The notes beneath the pieces are model-generated. The model was given only the letters and a program-made list of their open reading frames with translations. It searched no databases and was not told the DNA's origin. A program made the position numbers and the translations under genes. Positions 55,202 to 64,000 of a DNA stretch of 64,000 nt are shown here, one piece after another (position 1 is the first letter of the stretch; each line of letters starts with the position of its first letter). Source of the stretch: Rubrivivax sp. (lineage in GTDB: Bacteria; Pseudomonadota; Gammaproteobacteria; Burkholderiales; Burkholderiaceae_C); NCBI GenBank assembly GCA_030681795.1, contig JAUXRG010000078.1, positions 204,987 to 268,986 on the forward strand, given 5' to 3'.

Positions 55202-57760
55202 TCACTCAGCCCCGGCGCGGCGCAGCGTGGCCAGCACCGGGCTGCGCAGCACGTCGCGCAACCCCCACCAGCCCGCCGCCAGTGCCAGCACGGCACCGGC
55301 GGCTGTACCGGCCAGCAACACCCAGGGCGACGGGCTCCAGCTGAATTCGAAGGCGTAGCGCGCCAGCAGCCAGCCCACGCTGACGGCCGCCAGCGAAGCC
55401 AGCAGCCCGGCCAGCGCACCCACACCCAGCAGCTCGGCCCGCTGCACCTGGCCCAGCAGGCGCGAGCTGGCGCCCAGGGCGCGCATGATGGCGAACTCGC
55501 GAGCACGCTCGTCGCGCGTGGCGCTGATGGCCGCGAACAGCACCACCAGCCCGGCCACCAGCGTGAAGCCGAAGAGGAATTCCACCGCGCGGATGACCTG
55601 GTCGAGCACGCGCTGCACCTGGGCGATGGAGGCCGACACATCCACCGAAGTGATATTCGGAAATTCGCGGCTCAGGCGGCCGTCGAAGCCCTTCTCGGCG
55701 GGCGCTCGAAACGCGCTGATGTAGGTGGCCGGCACGCCGTCCATGCGCCCGCGCGGGAACATGACGAAGAAGTTCGCCCGCATCGAACCCCAGTCCACCT
55801 TGCGCAGGCTGGTGATGCGCCCTTCCTCCATCTGCCCGGCCACATCGAAGCGCAGACGGTCGCCCAGCTTCAGCCCGAGCTGCTTGGCCAGGCCCTCTTC
55901 CACCGAGAGCGCATCGGCCTCGTCGGTCACCCAGCGCCCGGCCACCACCTCGTTGTGCTGCGGCGGCTGCGCGCTGTGGCTGAGGTTGAACTCGCGTTCC
56001 GCCAGGCGGCTGGCGCGCTCGTCGGTGAAGCTGGCGGCCCCTACCGCGCGGCCGTTGATGGCGACCAGGCGGCCACGGATCATCGGGTACCAGTCGTCGC
56101 CCTTCACCCCCGCGCTGGCGAGCGTGGCGCGGTAAGCCTGCGCCTGCTCGGGCTGCAGGTTGATGACGAAACGGTTGGGCGCGTCGCTCGGCGTGGCGTT
56201 GCGCCAGCTGCTGACGAGGTCGGTGCGCAGCAGCACCAGCAGCACCAGCGCCAGCAGGCCCACCGCCAGCGCCGAGACCTGCAGCACGGCGAAGGCCGGC
56301 CGCGAGGCGATCTGCCGCGTGGCCAGGACCAGCCAACGCGGCGAGCGCGTCTCGGGCACGGCCCGCTTGAGCCACTTCACGGCCAGCCAGGAGAGCAAGG
56401 CGAAGACGCCGAGGGCCCCGGCAAAACCACCCACCGTGAGGGCGCCGAGCTTGGTGTCGGCCGAGACCGACATGAGCAGCGCCACGAATCCCCCGGTGCC
56501 GGCCGCCAGCACCCCCAGCGACGAGGCCTTGAGCGCGCCCACATCACGCCGGATCACGCGCAGCGGCGGCACGCGCGCCAGCTGCAGCACCGGCGGCAGG
56601 CCGAAACCCAGCAGCAGCGTCATGCCCACGCCCATGCCGAACAGCGCCGGCCACGGCCCCGGCGGCGGCAGCGAGGCATTCACCAGCCCGGCAAGCAGCT
56701 GCACGAAGACGAAGTGCACGCCCAGGCCGAGCAGCACGCCTGCGCCGCTGGCGAGCAGACCCAGCAGGCCGAACTCCAGCGCGTAGGCGCCGGCGATGCG
56801 CCGCTGGCTCAGGCCGAGCACGCGCAGCATGGCGCAGTCGTCGAGGTGGCGCGCGGCGAAATCGCGCGCCGCGATGCCCACCGCGACCGCGGCCAGCAGC
56901 GCCGCCAGCAGGGCCACGAGGTTGAGAAATTTCTCCGCCCGGTCCAGCGTCTGGCGCATCTCCGGGCGGCCGCTTTCCAGGCTTTCGACGCGCACGCCGC
57001 GCAGCGGCACGGCCTTGATGCGGTCTTGCGCAAAGCGCACGAATTCACGCACCAGCGCGTCGCCGCGCCCGGTGCTCAGCCCCGGCGGGGCGGCCACCGC
57101 CAGGCGGTAGCTCACGCGGCTGGCGGGCTGCACCAGGCCGGTCTCCTCGAGGTCGGCCGCGGCCAGCATCACCCGCGGCGCAAAGCTGCTGAAGCCGGCG
57201 CCGCGGTCGGGCTCGACGGCGATGATGCGGGCGATCGTGAGCTCGGCCTCGCCCAGCTGCAGCGGCTCGCCCACCTTGAGCTGCAGTGCCTCGAGGACCA
57301 CCGCGTCGACCCACACCGTGCCGGGCTCGGGCCCCGCGGCCACGCTGTGCACCGCGGCCCCGGGCGCGGCCTGCACCTGCAGCTCGCCGCGCAGCGGGTA
57401 GCCCGGGCTCACCGCCTTGACGGCCGCCAGGCGCACCGCGCCGCCCAGCTCCTCGGGTGCGCGGGCCATGCTCGGGAAGCCCACCGTCTGCGCCACCACC
57501 AGGCCCATGGCCCGCGCCTTGGCCAGCAGTTCCGGCGGGGCGGGGTGGTCGCTGCCGACCACGGCGTCACCGCCGAGCAACTGGCGTGCGTCGCGCTGCA
57601 GGCCGCCACTCAGGCGGTCGGCGAAGAAACCCACCGCGGCCAGTGCCGCCACCGCCAGCGTCACCGCGACGGCCAGCAGGCGCAACTCTCCGGCACGCAG
57701 ATCACGCAGGGTTTGCCGCCAGGCCAGGGCGGCGATGGATGGAGGGCGCAATGGACTCAT
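55202..57760 (-). CDS. ABC transporter permease, FtsX/YbbP-like
   Basis: An 852-aa inner-membrane permease with two FtsX/MacB-type permease domains: membrane helices at the N-terminus, around residues 260-500, and in the last 130 residues, with large periplasmic parts between. The phrase LLAALLAAVAVGIAARDFAARHLDDCAMLRVLGLSQRRIAGAYALEFGLLG is the FtsX signature. This matches the YbbP family, predicted to work with a YbbA-like ATPase in lipoprotein or lipid export. No ATPase gene is adjacent here. ATG 57760 was chosen for its typical N-terminus; it is convergent with cheW. Confidence 0.88.
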   Translation of the reverse strand: MSPLRPPSIAALAWRQTLRDLRAGELRLLAVAVTLAVAALAAVGFFADRLSGGLQRDARQLLGGDAVVGSDHPAPPELLAKARAMGLVVAQTVGFPSMARAPEELGGAVRLAAVKAVSPGYPLRGELQVQAAPGAAVHSVAAGPEPGTVWVDAVVLEALQLKVGEPLQLGEAELTIARIIAVEPDRGAGFSSFAPRVMLAAADLEETGLVQPASRVSYRLAVAAPPGLSTGRGDALVREFVRFAQDRIKAVPLRGVRVESLESGRPEMRQTLDRAEKFLNLVALLAALLAAVAVGIAARDFAARHLDDCAMLRVLGLSQRRIAGAYALEFGLLGLLASGAGVLLGLGVHFVFVQLLAGLVNASLPPPGPWPALFGMGVGMTLLLGFGLPPVLQLARVPPLRVIRRDVGALKASSLGVLAAGTGGFVALLMSVSADTKLGALTVGGFAGALGVFALLSWLAVKWLKRAVPETRSPRWLVLATRQIASRPAFAVLQVSALAVGLLALVLLVLLRTDLVSSWRNATPSDAPNRFVINLQPEQAQAYRATLASAGVKGDDWYPMIRGRLVAINGRAVGAASFTDERASRLAEREFNLSHSAQPPQHNEVVAGRWVTDEADALSVEEGLAKQLGLKLGDRLRFDVAGQMEEGRITSLRKVDWGSMRANFFVMFPRGRMDGVPATYISAFRAPAEKGFDGRLSREFPNITSVDVSASIAQVQRVLDQVIRAVEFLFGFTLVAGLVVLFAAISATRDERAREFAIMRALGASSRLLGQVQRAELLGVGALAGLLASLAAVSVGWLLARYAFEFSWSPSPWVLLAGTAAGAVLALAAGWWGLRDVLRSPVLATLRRAGAE

Positions 57761-57828
57761 CCCCGCACGGTAGCGGAAACGGCCAGGCCATGGCGGCCGG
57801 AGGTCAAGGCCACCGAGAACCTGGATCC

Positions 57829-60002
<2,174 letters not shown>

Positions 60003-60079
60003 GGCCACACCACTCTGCACTGCAAATGAGCGGCGCCCAGTATGCACGCTGCGCCGCCTCAGAAAGCAGCGGAAATCGT

Positions 60080-61057
60080 CTAGGCTGCCACACCCGCCGC
60101 GTGGGCCTGCTGGTCGGCGTGGTAGCTGCTGCGCACCATGGCGCCCACCGCGGCGTGGGCAAATCCCATGGCGGCAGCCTCGCGCTCGAACATGCGGAAG
60201 GTGTCCGGGTGCACATAGCGGCGCACCGGCAGGTGGTGGCCGCTGGGCGCGAGGTACTGGCCGATGGTGAGCATGGTGATGCCGTGCTCGCGCATGTCGC
60301 GCATCACCGCCAGGATTTCTTCGTCGGTCTCGCCCAGGCCCACCATCAGGCCGCTCTTGGTGGGCACGCCGGGGACGATTTCCTTGAAGCGCTTGAGCAG
60401 GTTCAGGCTGGAGGTGTAGTCGGCGCCTGGCCGGGCCTGCCTGTACAGGCGCGGGATGGTTTCCAGGTTGTGGTTCATCACGTCGGGCGGGGCGGCCTGC
60501 AGGATCGCCAGCGCGCGCTCCAGGCGGCCGCGGAAATCGGGCACCAGGATCTCGATGCGCGTGGGCGGCGAGAGCTCGCGCGTCTTGCGGATGCACTCCA
60601 CGAAGTGCGCGGCGCCGCCGTCGCGCAGGTCGTCGCGGTCCACGCTGGTGATGACCACGTACTTCAGCTTCAGCGCGGCGATGGTGCGGGCCATGTTCTC
60701 GGGCTCGGCCGCGTCCAGCGGGTCGGGCCGGCCGTGGCCGACGTCGCAGAAGGGGCAGCGCCGCGTGCACTTGTCGCCCATGATCATGAAGGTGGCGGTG
60801 CCCTTGCCAAAGCACTCGCCGATATTCGGACACGAGGCTTCCTCGCACACCGTGTGCAGCTGGTGCTCGCGCAGGATCTGCTTGATCTCGTAGAAACGCG
60901 AGGCCTGGGGTGAACCCGGGCTGCCGGCCTTGACGCGAATCCACTCGGGCTTCCTCAGCACTTCGGCCGGCGCCACCTTGATGGGGATGCGCGAAGTCTT
61001 GGCCTGCGCCTTCTGCTTGGCTCGGGGATCGTAGGCGGCGGGCGGGGGCATGCTCAT
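60080..61057 (-). CDS. lipA: Lipoyl synthase LipA
   Basis: A radical SAM enzyme of 325 aa that inserts two sulfurs into octanoyl groups of lipoyl-dependent enzymes. The auxiliary cluster ligands [12 protein letters not shown] and the radical SAM motif CTRRCPFC are present, and the C-terminal RSSYHA bears the fourth-ligand serine region. The start is ATG 61057 ([10 protein letters not shown]); an upstream TTG and downstream ATG 61051 are close alternatives. It is on the same strand as lipB but separated from it by a plus-strand binding-protein gene. Confidence 0.96.
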   Translation of the reverse strand: MSMPPPAAYDPRAKQKAQAKTSRIPIKVAPAEVLRKPEWIRVKAGSPGSPQASRFYEIKQILREHQLHTVCEEASCPNIGECFGKGTATFMIMGDKCTRRCPFCDVGHGRPDPLDAAEPENMARTIAALKLKYVVITSVDRDDLRDGGAAHFVECIRKTRELSPPTRIEILVPDFRGRLERALAILQAAPPDVMNHNLETIPRLYRQARPGADYTSSLNLLKRFKEIVPGVPTKSGLMVGLGETDEEILAVMRDMREHGITMLTIGQYLAPSGHHLPVRRYVHPDTFRMFEREAAAMGFAHAAVGAMVRSSYHADQQAHAAGVAA

Positions 61058-61104
61058 CAAGTGACCTGTGTATTCTGGGCGCGGGCAAGTTTACCGGCCG
61101 CCTG

Positions 61105-61134
61105 CCTGGGGAAGATGCACCTGGGGAAGAAGCA
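61105..61134. repeat. Tandem 15-bp direct repeat in the lipA/binding-protein gap
   Basis: Two adjacent 15-bp units, CCTGGGGAAGATGCA and CCTGGGGAAGAAGCA, differ at one base. They lie between the divergent starts of lipA and the LivK-type gene. Paired sites spaced 15 bp could bind a regulator, but no factor can be named. Confidence 0.5.
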
Positions 61135-61135
61135 A

Positions 61136-61150
61136 TGGGTTTCAAACCCA
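61136..61150. repeat. Palindromic operator-like site
   Basis: TGGGTTT-C-AAACCCA is a perfect 7-bp inverted repeat with a single central base, 103 bp upstream of the LivK-type gene. The compact symmetry and AT-rich centre look like a repressor site in the divergent promoter region. Confidence 0.45.
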
Positions 61151-61154
61151 GGGG

Positions 61155-61184
61155 ATGCCCCGCTGCCGGCCCGCGGCGGGGCAT
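61155..61184 (+). repeat. Strong hairpin in the leader of the LivK-type gene
   Basis: ATGCCCCGC (61155-61163) pairs perfectly with GCGGGGCAT (61176-61184) around a 12-nt loop. It lies 69-98 bp before the start codon and has no T-tract, so it is more likely a regulatory or stabilising RNA structure than a terminator. Confidence 0.5.
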
Positions 61185-61252
61185 GCGACGATCGATGCTC
61201 GAGCGCCCACGCCCCGCCGCGGCGTCTGTAAGCCCACCGCAGGAATTGCTAC

Positions 61253-62386
61253 ATGCATCGACGTCAGCTCATCGGTTCACTGGTCGGGACCGGACTCCTG
61301 GGCGCCCTGGGGAGCGCCCGGGCGCAAGGCAGCGGCAAGATCGTCCTCGGCCAGTCGGCACCCTTCAGCGGTGCGGCGCAGGCCCTGGGCGAGCAGTTCC
61401 GGCTGGGCGCGCAGCTGTATTTCGACCGCGTCAACGCGCGCGGCGGCATCGGCGGGCGCCTGCTCGAGCTGCAAAGCCTGGACGACGGCTACGAGCCCGA
61501 ACGCTGCGCCGCCAACACGCGCAAGCTGATCGACGCCGGCGTATTCGCGCTGTTCGGCTACGTCGGCACGCCCACCAGCCTGGCGGCGCTGCCGCTGGCC
61601 ACGAAGGCCAAGCTGCCGTTCATCGCGCCGTTCACCGGCGCCGAAGCGCTGCGCTCGCCGCTGAACCGCTACGCGTTCCACGTCCGCGCGTCCTACTTCG
61701 ACGAGACGACCGCCATCGTTCGTCAGATCACTTCGATCGGTACGCAGCGCGTCAGCGTCTTCTACCAGAACGACAGCTATGGCAAGGCCGGGCTGGAAGG
61801 CGTGGTGCGCGCGCTCAAGCCGCTGAACCAGGCTCCGGCCAGCATGGGTACGGTGGAGCGCAACAGCACCGAAGTCGCGGCCGCCGTCGCCAGCATCATG
61901 GCGGGCAAGCCCGACGCCATCGTGCAGATCAGCGCCTACAAGTCCTGCGCCGCATTCGTGCGTGCCGCGCGCAAGGCCGGCTTCGGCGGCACCTTCTACA
62001 ACGTCTCCTTCGTCGGCACGCAGGCGCTGTCCAAGGAGCTCGGCGCCGACGGGCGCGGGGTGGTCGTCAGCCAGGTCATGCCCTTTCCCTACCGCGAAGC
62101 GTCGCCGATCACCGGCGAGTACCTGGCCGCAGGCCGCGCGGCGCTGCAGGACAAGTTCGAGCCGAACTACAGCAGCATCGAGGGCTATGTGGGCGCCAAG
62201 GTGCTGGTCGAGGCGCTGCGCCGGCCCGGGGCCGCAGCCTCGTCCGAGGCGCTGGTGGCGGCGATGGAGTCTCTGCGCGAGCTGAACCTGGGCGGTTTTT
62301 TCGTCGACTTCGGGCCGAACAAGCATGTCGGATCGAAGTTCGTCGAGCTGACCATTCTTTCCAGCGACGGCAAGGTGCGCCACTGA
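61253..62386 (+). CDS. ABC transporter substrate-binding protein, LivK-type
   Basis: A 377-aa periplasmic binding protein with a twin-arginine-like or Sec signal (MHRRQLIGSLVGTGLLGALGSARAQ), then GKIVLGQSAPFSGAAQALGEQFRLGAQLYFDRVNARGGIGGRL. The second lobe includes SVFYQNDSYGKAGLEG. It is a paralogue of the protein at 58878-60002 (shared DRVNARGGI/LDHLNARGGI pattern) on the opposite strand, also without permease genes. AGGAA precedes the ATG. The ligand is unknown; its location between lipA and lipB is odd. Confidence 0.9.
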   Translation: MHRRQLIGSLVGTGLLGALGSARAQGSGKIVLGQSAPFSGAAQALGEQFRLGAQLYFDRVNARGGIGGRLLELQSLDDGYEPERCAANTRKLIDAGVFALFGYVGTPTSLAALPLATKAKLPFIAPFTGAEALRSPLNRYAFHVRASYFDETTAIVRQITSIGTQRVSVFYQNDSYGKAGLEGVVRALKPLNQAPASMGTVERNSTEVAAAVASIMAGKPDAIVQISAYKSCAAFVRAARKAGFGGTFYNVSFVGTQALSKELGADGRGVVVSQVMPFPYREASPITGEYLAAGRAALQDKFEPNYSSIEGYVGAKVLVEALRRPGAAASSEALVAAMESLRELNLGGFFVDFGPNKHVGSKFVELTILSSDGKVRH

Positions 62387-62396
62387 AAGCGCGGTA

Positions 62397-62409
62397 GGGC
62401 TTTCAGCCC
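62397..62409. terminator. Weak hairpin between the convergent LivK-type and lipB genes
   Basis: GGGCT-TTC-AGCCC is a 5-bp stem with a 3-nt loop in the 35-bp gap between two convergent stop codons. There is no T-tract, so termination is only suggested by its position. Confidence 0.3.
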
Positions 62410-62421
62410 GGGCCGCGGCGC

Positions 62422-63081
62422 TCAGCCCAGCCTGCTGTGCAATGCCTGCGCCAGGCGTGCGGCCGCTTCGTCCCAGCTCAGCTCCACGCCCAGGGTGCGC
62501 AGATCCACCGTGGCCAGGCCCGCGTAGCCGCAGGGGTGGATGCGCGTGTAGGGCTCGAGGTCCATCGCCACGTTCAGCGCCACGCCGTGGTAGCAGCAGT
62601 GCTGGCTGACCTTGATGCCCAGCGCCGCCACCTTGCCCAGGCCGGCGAAGGGAGCCTCGCTCGAGGGTTGCAGCACGGCATGTCCGAAGGGGTCGTCCAG
62701 CCGCACATAGATGCCCGGTGCGCCGCGCACCCGGTGGCCGGTGACGCCGAAGTGCCCCAAGGTGGCGAGCACCGCCTCTTCGATGCGGAAGACGTATTCC
62801 TTGACGTAGTAGCCCCGCCGGCGCAGGTCCAGCAACGGGTAGGCCACCACCTGGCCCGGGCCGTGGTAGGTGACCTGGCCACCGCGGTCGGTGCGCAGCA
62901 CGGGGATGTCGCCTGCGGCCAGCACATGCGCGTCGCGCCCGGCCAGGCCCTGGGTGAATACGCCCTCGTGCTCGACGAGCCAGAGCTCGTCTTCACTCTC
63001 GGCATCGCGCGCCGCCGTGAAGGCGCGCATGGCGGCTTCCACTCCGGCATAGGGCCGACGGCCCAGGTTCGTGATACGCAT
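62422..63081 (-). CDS. lipB: Octanoyltransferase LipB
   Basis: A 219-aa enzyme that moves octanoyl groups from acyl carrier protein to lipoyl domains before LipA acts. The motifs [32 protein letters not shown] (catalytic Lys) and [13 protein letters not shown] (catalytic Cys) are all present. The ATG is at 63081. It is divergent from the ParA-like gene. Confidence 0.96.
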   Translation of the reverse strand: MRITNLGRRPYAGVEAAMRAFTAARDAESEDELWLVEHEGVFTQGLAGRDAHVLAAGDIPVLRTDRGGQVTYHGPGQVVAYPLLDLRRRGYYVKEYVFRIEEAVLATLGHFGVTGHRVRGAPGIYVRLDDPFGHAVLQPSSEAPFAGLGKVAALGIKVSQHCCYHGVALNVAMDLEPYTRIHPCGYAGLATVDLRTLGVELSWDEAAARLAQALHSRLG

Positions 63082-63112
63082 GGCGCCGTCAGTCTAGCCC
63101 GAGCCTGACGTG

Positions 63113-63156
63113 GGCAAAGCGCCGGCAAAGCGCCAACAAGGCGCAGGCAAGGCGGC
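63113..63156. repeat. Four degenerate 11-bp tandem repeats between lipB and the ParA-like gene
   Basis: Units GGCAAAGCGCC, GGCAAAGCGCC, AACAAGGCGCA and GGCAAGGCGGC follow one another at an 11-bp period in the divergent promoter region. The period is close to one helical turn, so the units would lie on one face of the DNA; no binding factor can be named. Confidence 0.65.
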
Positions 63157-63224
63157 CTGGCGCGGCCCGCGCTGGTTCAACCCGGGCGCTGCACAATCGG
63201 GCGTCTGCCACCTGCCACAGCCCC

Positions 63225-63950
63225 ATGGAAGTCCCCACGCTCCAACCCGAACCGGTGTCCAAGGTCCACCTCATCGGTGGCGAAAAGGGCGGCGTGGGCA
63301 AATCGATGGTCTCGCGCCTGCTGGCGCAGTATTTCATCGACCAGCAACTGCCGTTCGTCGGTTTCGACACCGACCGCTCGCATGGCTCGCTGATGCGCTT
63401 TTATGCCGACTTCGCCTCGCCGGTGCTGGTCGACCGCTACGAGGCGCTGGACCGCATCATCGAGAGCGCCGTCGAAAGCCCTGGCCGCCGCGTGCTCGTC
63501 GATCTGGCCGCGCAGACGCACGAGCCGCTGGTGCGCTGGATGGACGATTCGGGCGTGCTCGACCTGTCCGACCTCTCGGGCATCGCGCTGCACTACTGGC
63601 ATGTCATGGACGCCGGGCGCGATTCGGTGGACCTGCTGTCGCGCCTGCTCGACCGCTTCGGCCAGCGCCTGCGCTACGTGCTGGTGAAGAACCAGCTGCG
63701 CGGCGACGACTTCAGCCAACTCGAGCGCTCGGGCCAGCTCGAGCGTGCGTTGGGCCTGGGTGCGAAGGTCATCAGCGTGAAGCGGCTGCACGACGCCGTG
63801 ATGCAGAAGATCGACGCCAGGAACGCCAGCTTCTGGACCGCCAAGCACGGCCACGCCGTCGACAGCCCCTCGCTCGGCCTGCTGGAGCGCCAGCGCCTGA
63901 AGCTGTGGCTGAACCACGCCTACGGCGAGTTGGCCAAGGTCGAAGCGTAG
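63225..63950 (+). CDS. ParA/MinD-like P-loop ATPase
   Basis: A 241-aa ATPase with the deviant Walker A GGEKGGVGKSMVSR (signature Lys) and VGFDTDRSHGSLMRFY, typical of the ParA/SIMIBI class that positions cargo on the nucleoid or membrane. VLVDLAAQTHEPLVRW is the Walker B-type region. No parB or partner is adjacent. The chromosomal location beside lipB makes plasmid partition unlikely; a related stand-alone group of this type is common in Burkholderiales. The function is unassigned. Confidence 0.85.
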   Translation: MEVPTLQPEPVSKVHLIGGEKGGVGKSMVSRLLAQYFIDQQLPFVGFDTDRSHGSLMRFYADFASPVLVDRYEALDRIIESAVESPGRRVLVDLAAQTHEPLVRWMDDSGVLDLSDLSGIALHYWHVMDAGRDSVDLLSRLLDRFGQRLRYVLVKNQLRGDDFSQLERSGQLERALGLGAKVISVKRLHDAVMQKIDARNASFWTAKHGHAVDSPSLGLLERQRLKLWLNHAYGELAKVEA

Positions 63951-63983
63951 ACGGCGCGGGTGCGCCAAAAACGACAGCGGCGC

Positions 63984-64000
63984 GGGGGGGGGGGGGGGGG
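63984..64000. other. Terminal run of 17 G
   Basis: The last 17 bases of the window are all G. No other homopolymer near this length occurs in the window. Such a run at the very edge is more likely a sequence-end or assembly artefact than biology. Confidence 0.6.

Overview
This 64-kb window is GC-rich chromosomal DNA. The gene set and gene order (type IV minor pilins next to ribD; ribB-ribH-nusB-aminotransferase; ybgC-tolQRA; an MSHA pilus operon; a PEP-CTERM protein behind a sigma-54 promoter) point to a betaproteobacterium of the order Burkholderiales, probably the Rubrivivax/Leptothrix/Ideonella-type branch. The order is an inference from families and synteny; no rRNA or other direct marker lies in the window. 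I see no tRNA, rRNA, CRISPR array, insertion sequence or prophage. Coding density is very high: no gene-free stretch exceeds about 215 bp, and many neighbours overlap by ATGA.

Layout. (1) 1-4959: minor pseudopilin operon of a type IV pilus (two FimT/GspH proteins, a PilE-like pilin, PilW, PilX, PilV). (2) 4998-10363: riboflavin and NusB block (ribD, ribBX, ribH, nusB, a class I aminotransferase), interrupted by a PEP-CTERM gene with its own sigma-54 promoter and terminator. (3) 10440-15102: Ser/Thr kinase plus TssQ-like lipoprotein, then ybgC-tolQ-tolR-tolA without tolB-pal. (4) 15177-17660, minus strand: a bufferin (copper-binding modified peptide) operon bufA1-bufB-bufC-doxX. (5) 17798-25019: pyroglutamate module: pyroglutamyl peptidase and 5-oxoprolinase diverging from a DctPQM TRAP transporter. 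(6) 25164-40658: complete MSHA-type pilus operon, ending with a second, unusual GspE-like ATPase carrying two MshEN (c-di-GMP-type) domains. A tandem 77-bp duplication between mshM and mshN makes a chain of ATGA-coupled mini-ORFs. (7) 40807-41976: solitary DUF4143 ATPase. (8) 42123-46448: tungsten aldehyde oxidoreductase operon aorABC plus a MoaD-like protein and an unrecognised small protein. (9) 46452-48300: NarL-type two-component pair, minus strand. (10) 48516-55189: chemotaxis operon (CheZ-like, CheY, CheA, two MCPs, CheW) with sigma-28-like promoter motifs. (11) 55202-63950: FtsX-type permease, adenine/adenosine deaminase, two amino-acid-type periplasmic binding proteins on either side of lipA, lipB, and a ParA-like ATPase. 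The window ends in a run of 17 G, which may be an assembly-end artefact.

How it fits together. Much of the window concerns surface behaviour: two pilus systems, chemotaxis, a PEP-CTERM surface protein, and c-di-GMP-type switches on the pilus ATPases. The same FliA-like promoter word occurs before the MSHA pilin and the chemotaxis genes, which suggests shared control (an inference). The metabolic islands are scavenging or detoxifying: pyroglutamate uptake and hydrolysis, aldehyde oxidation, copper buffering and lipoate synthesis.
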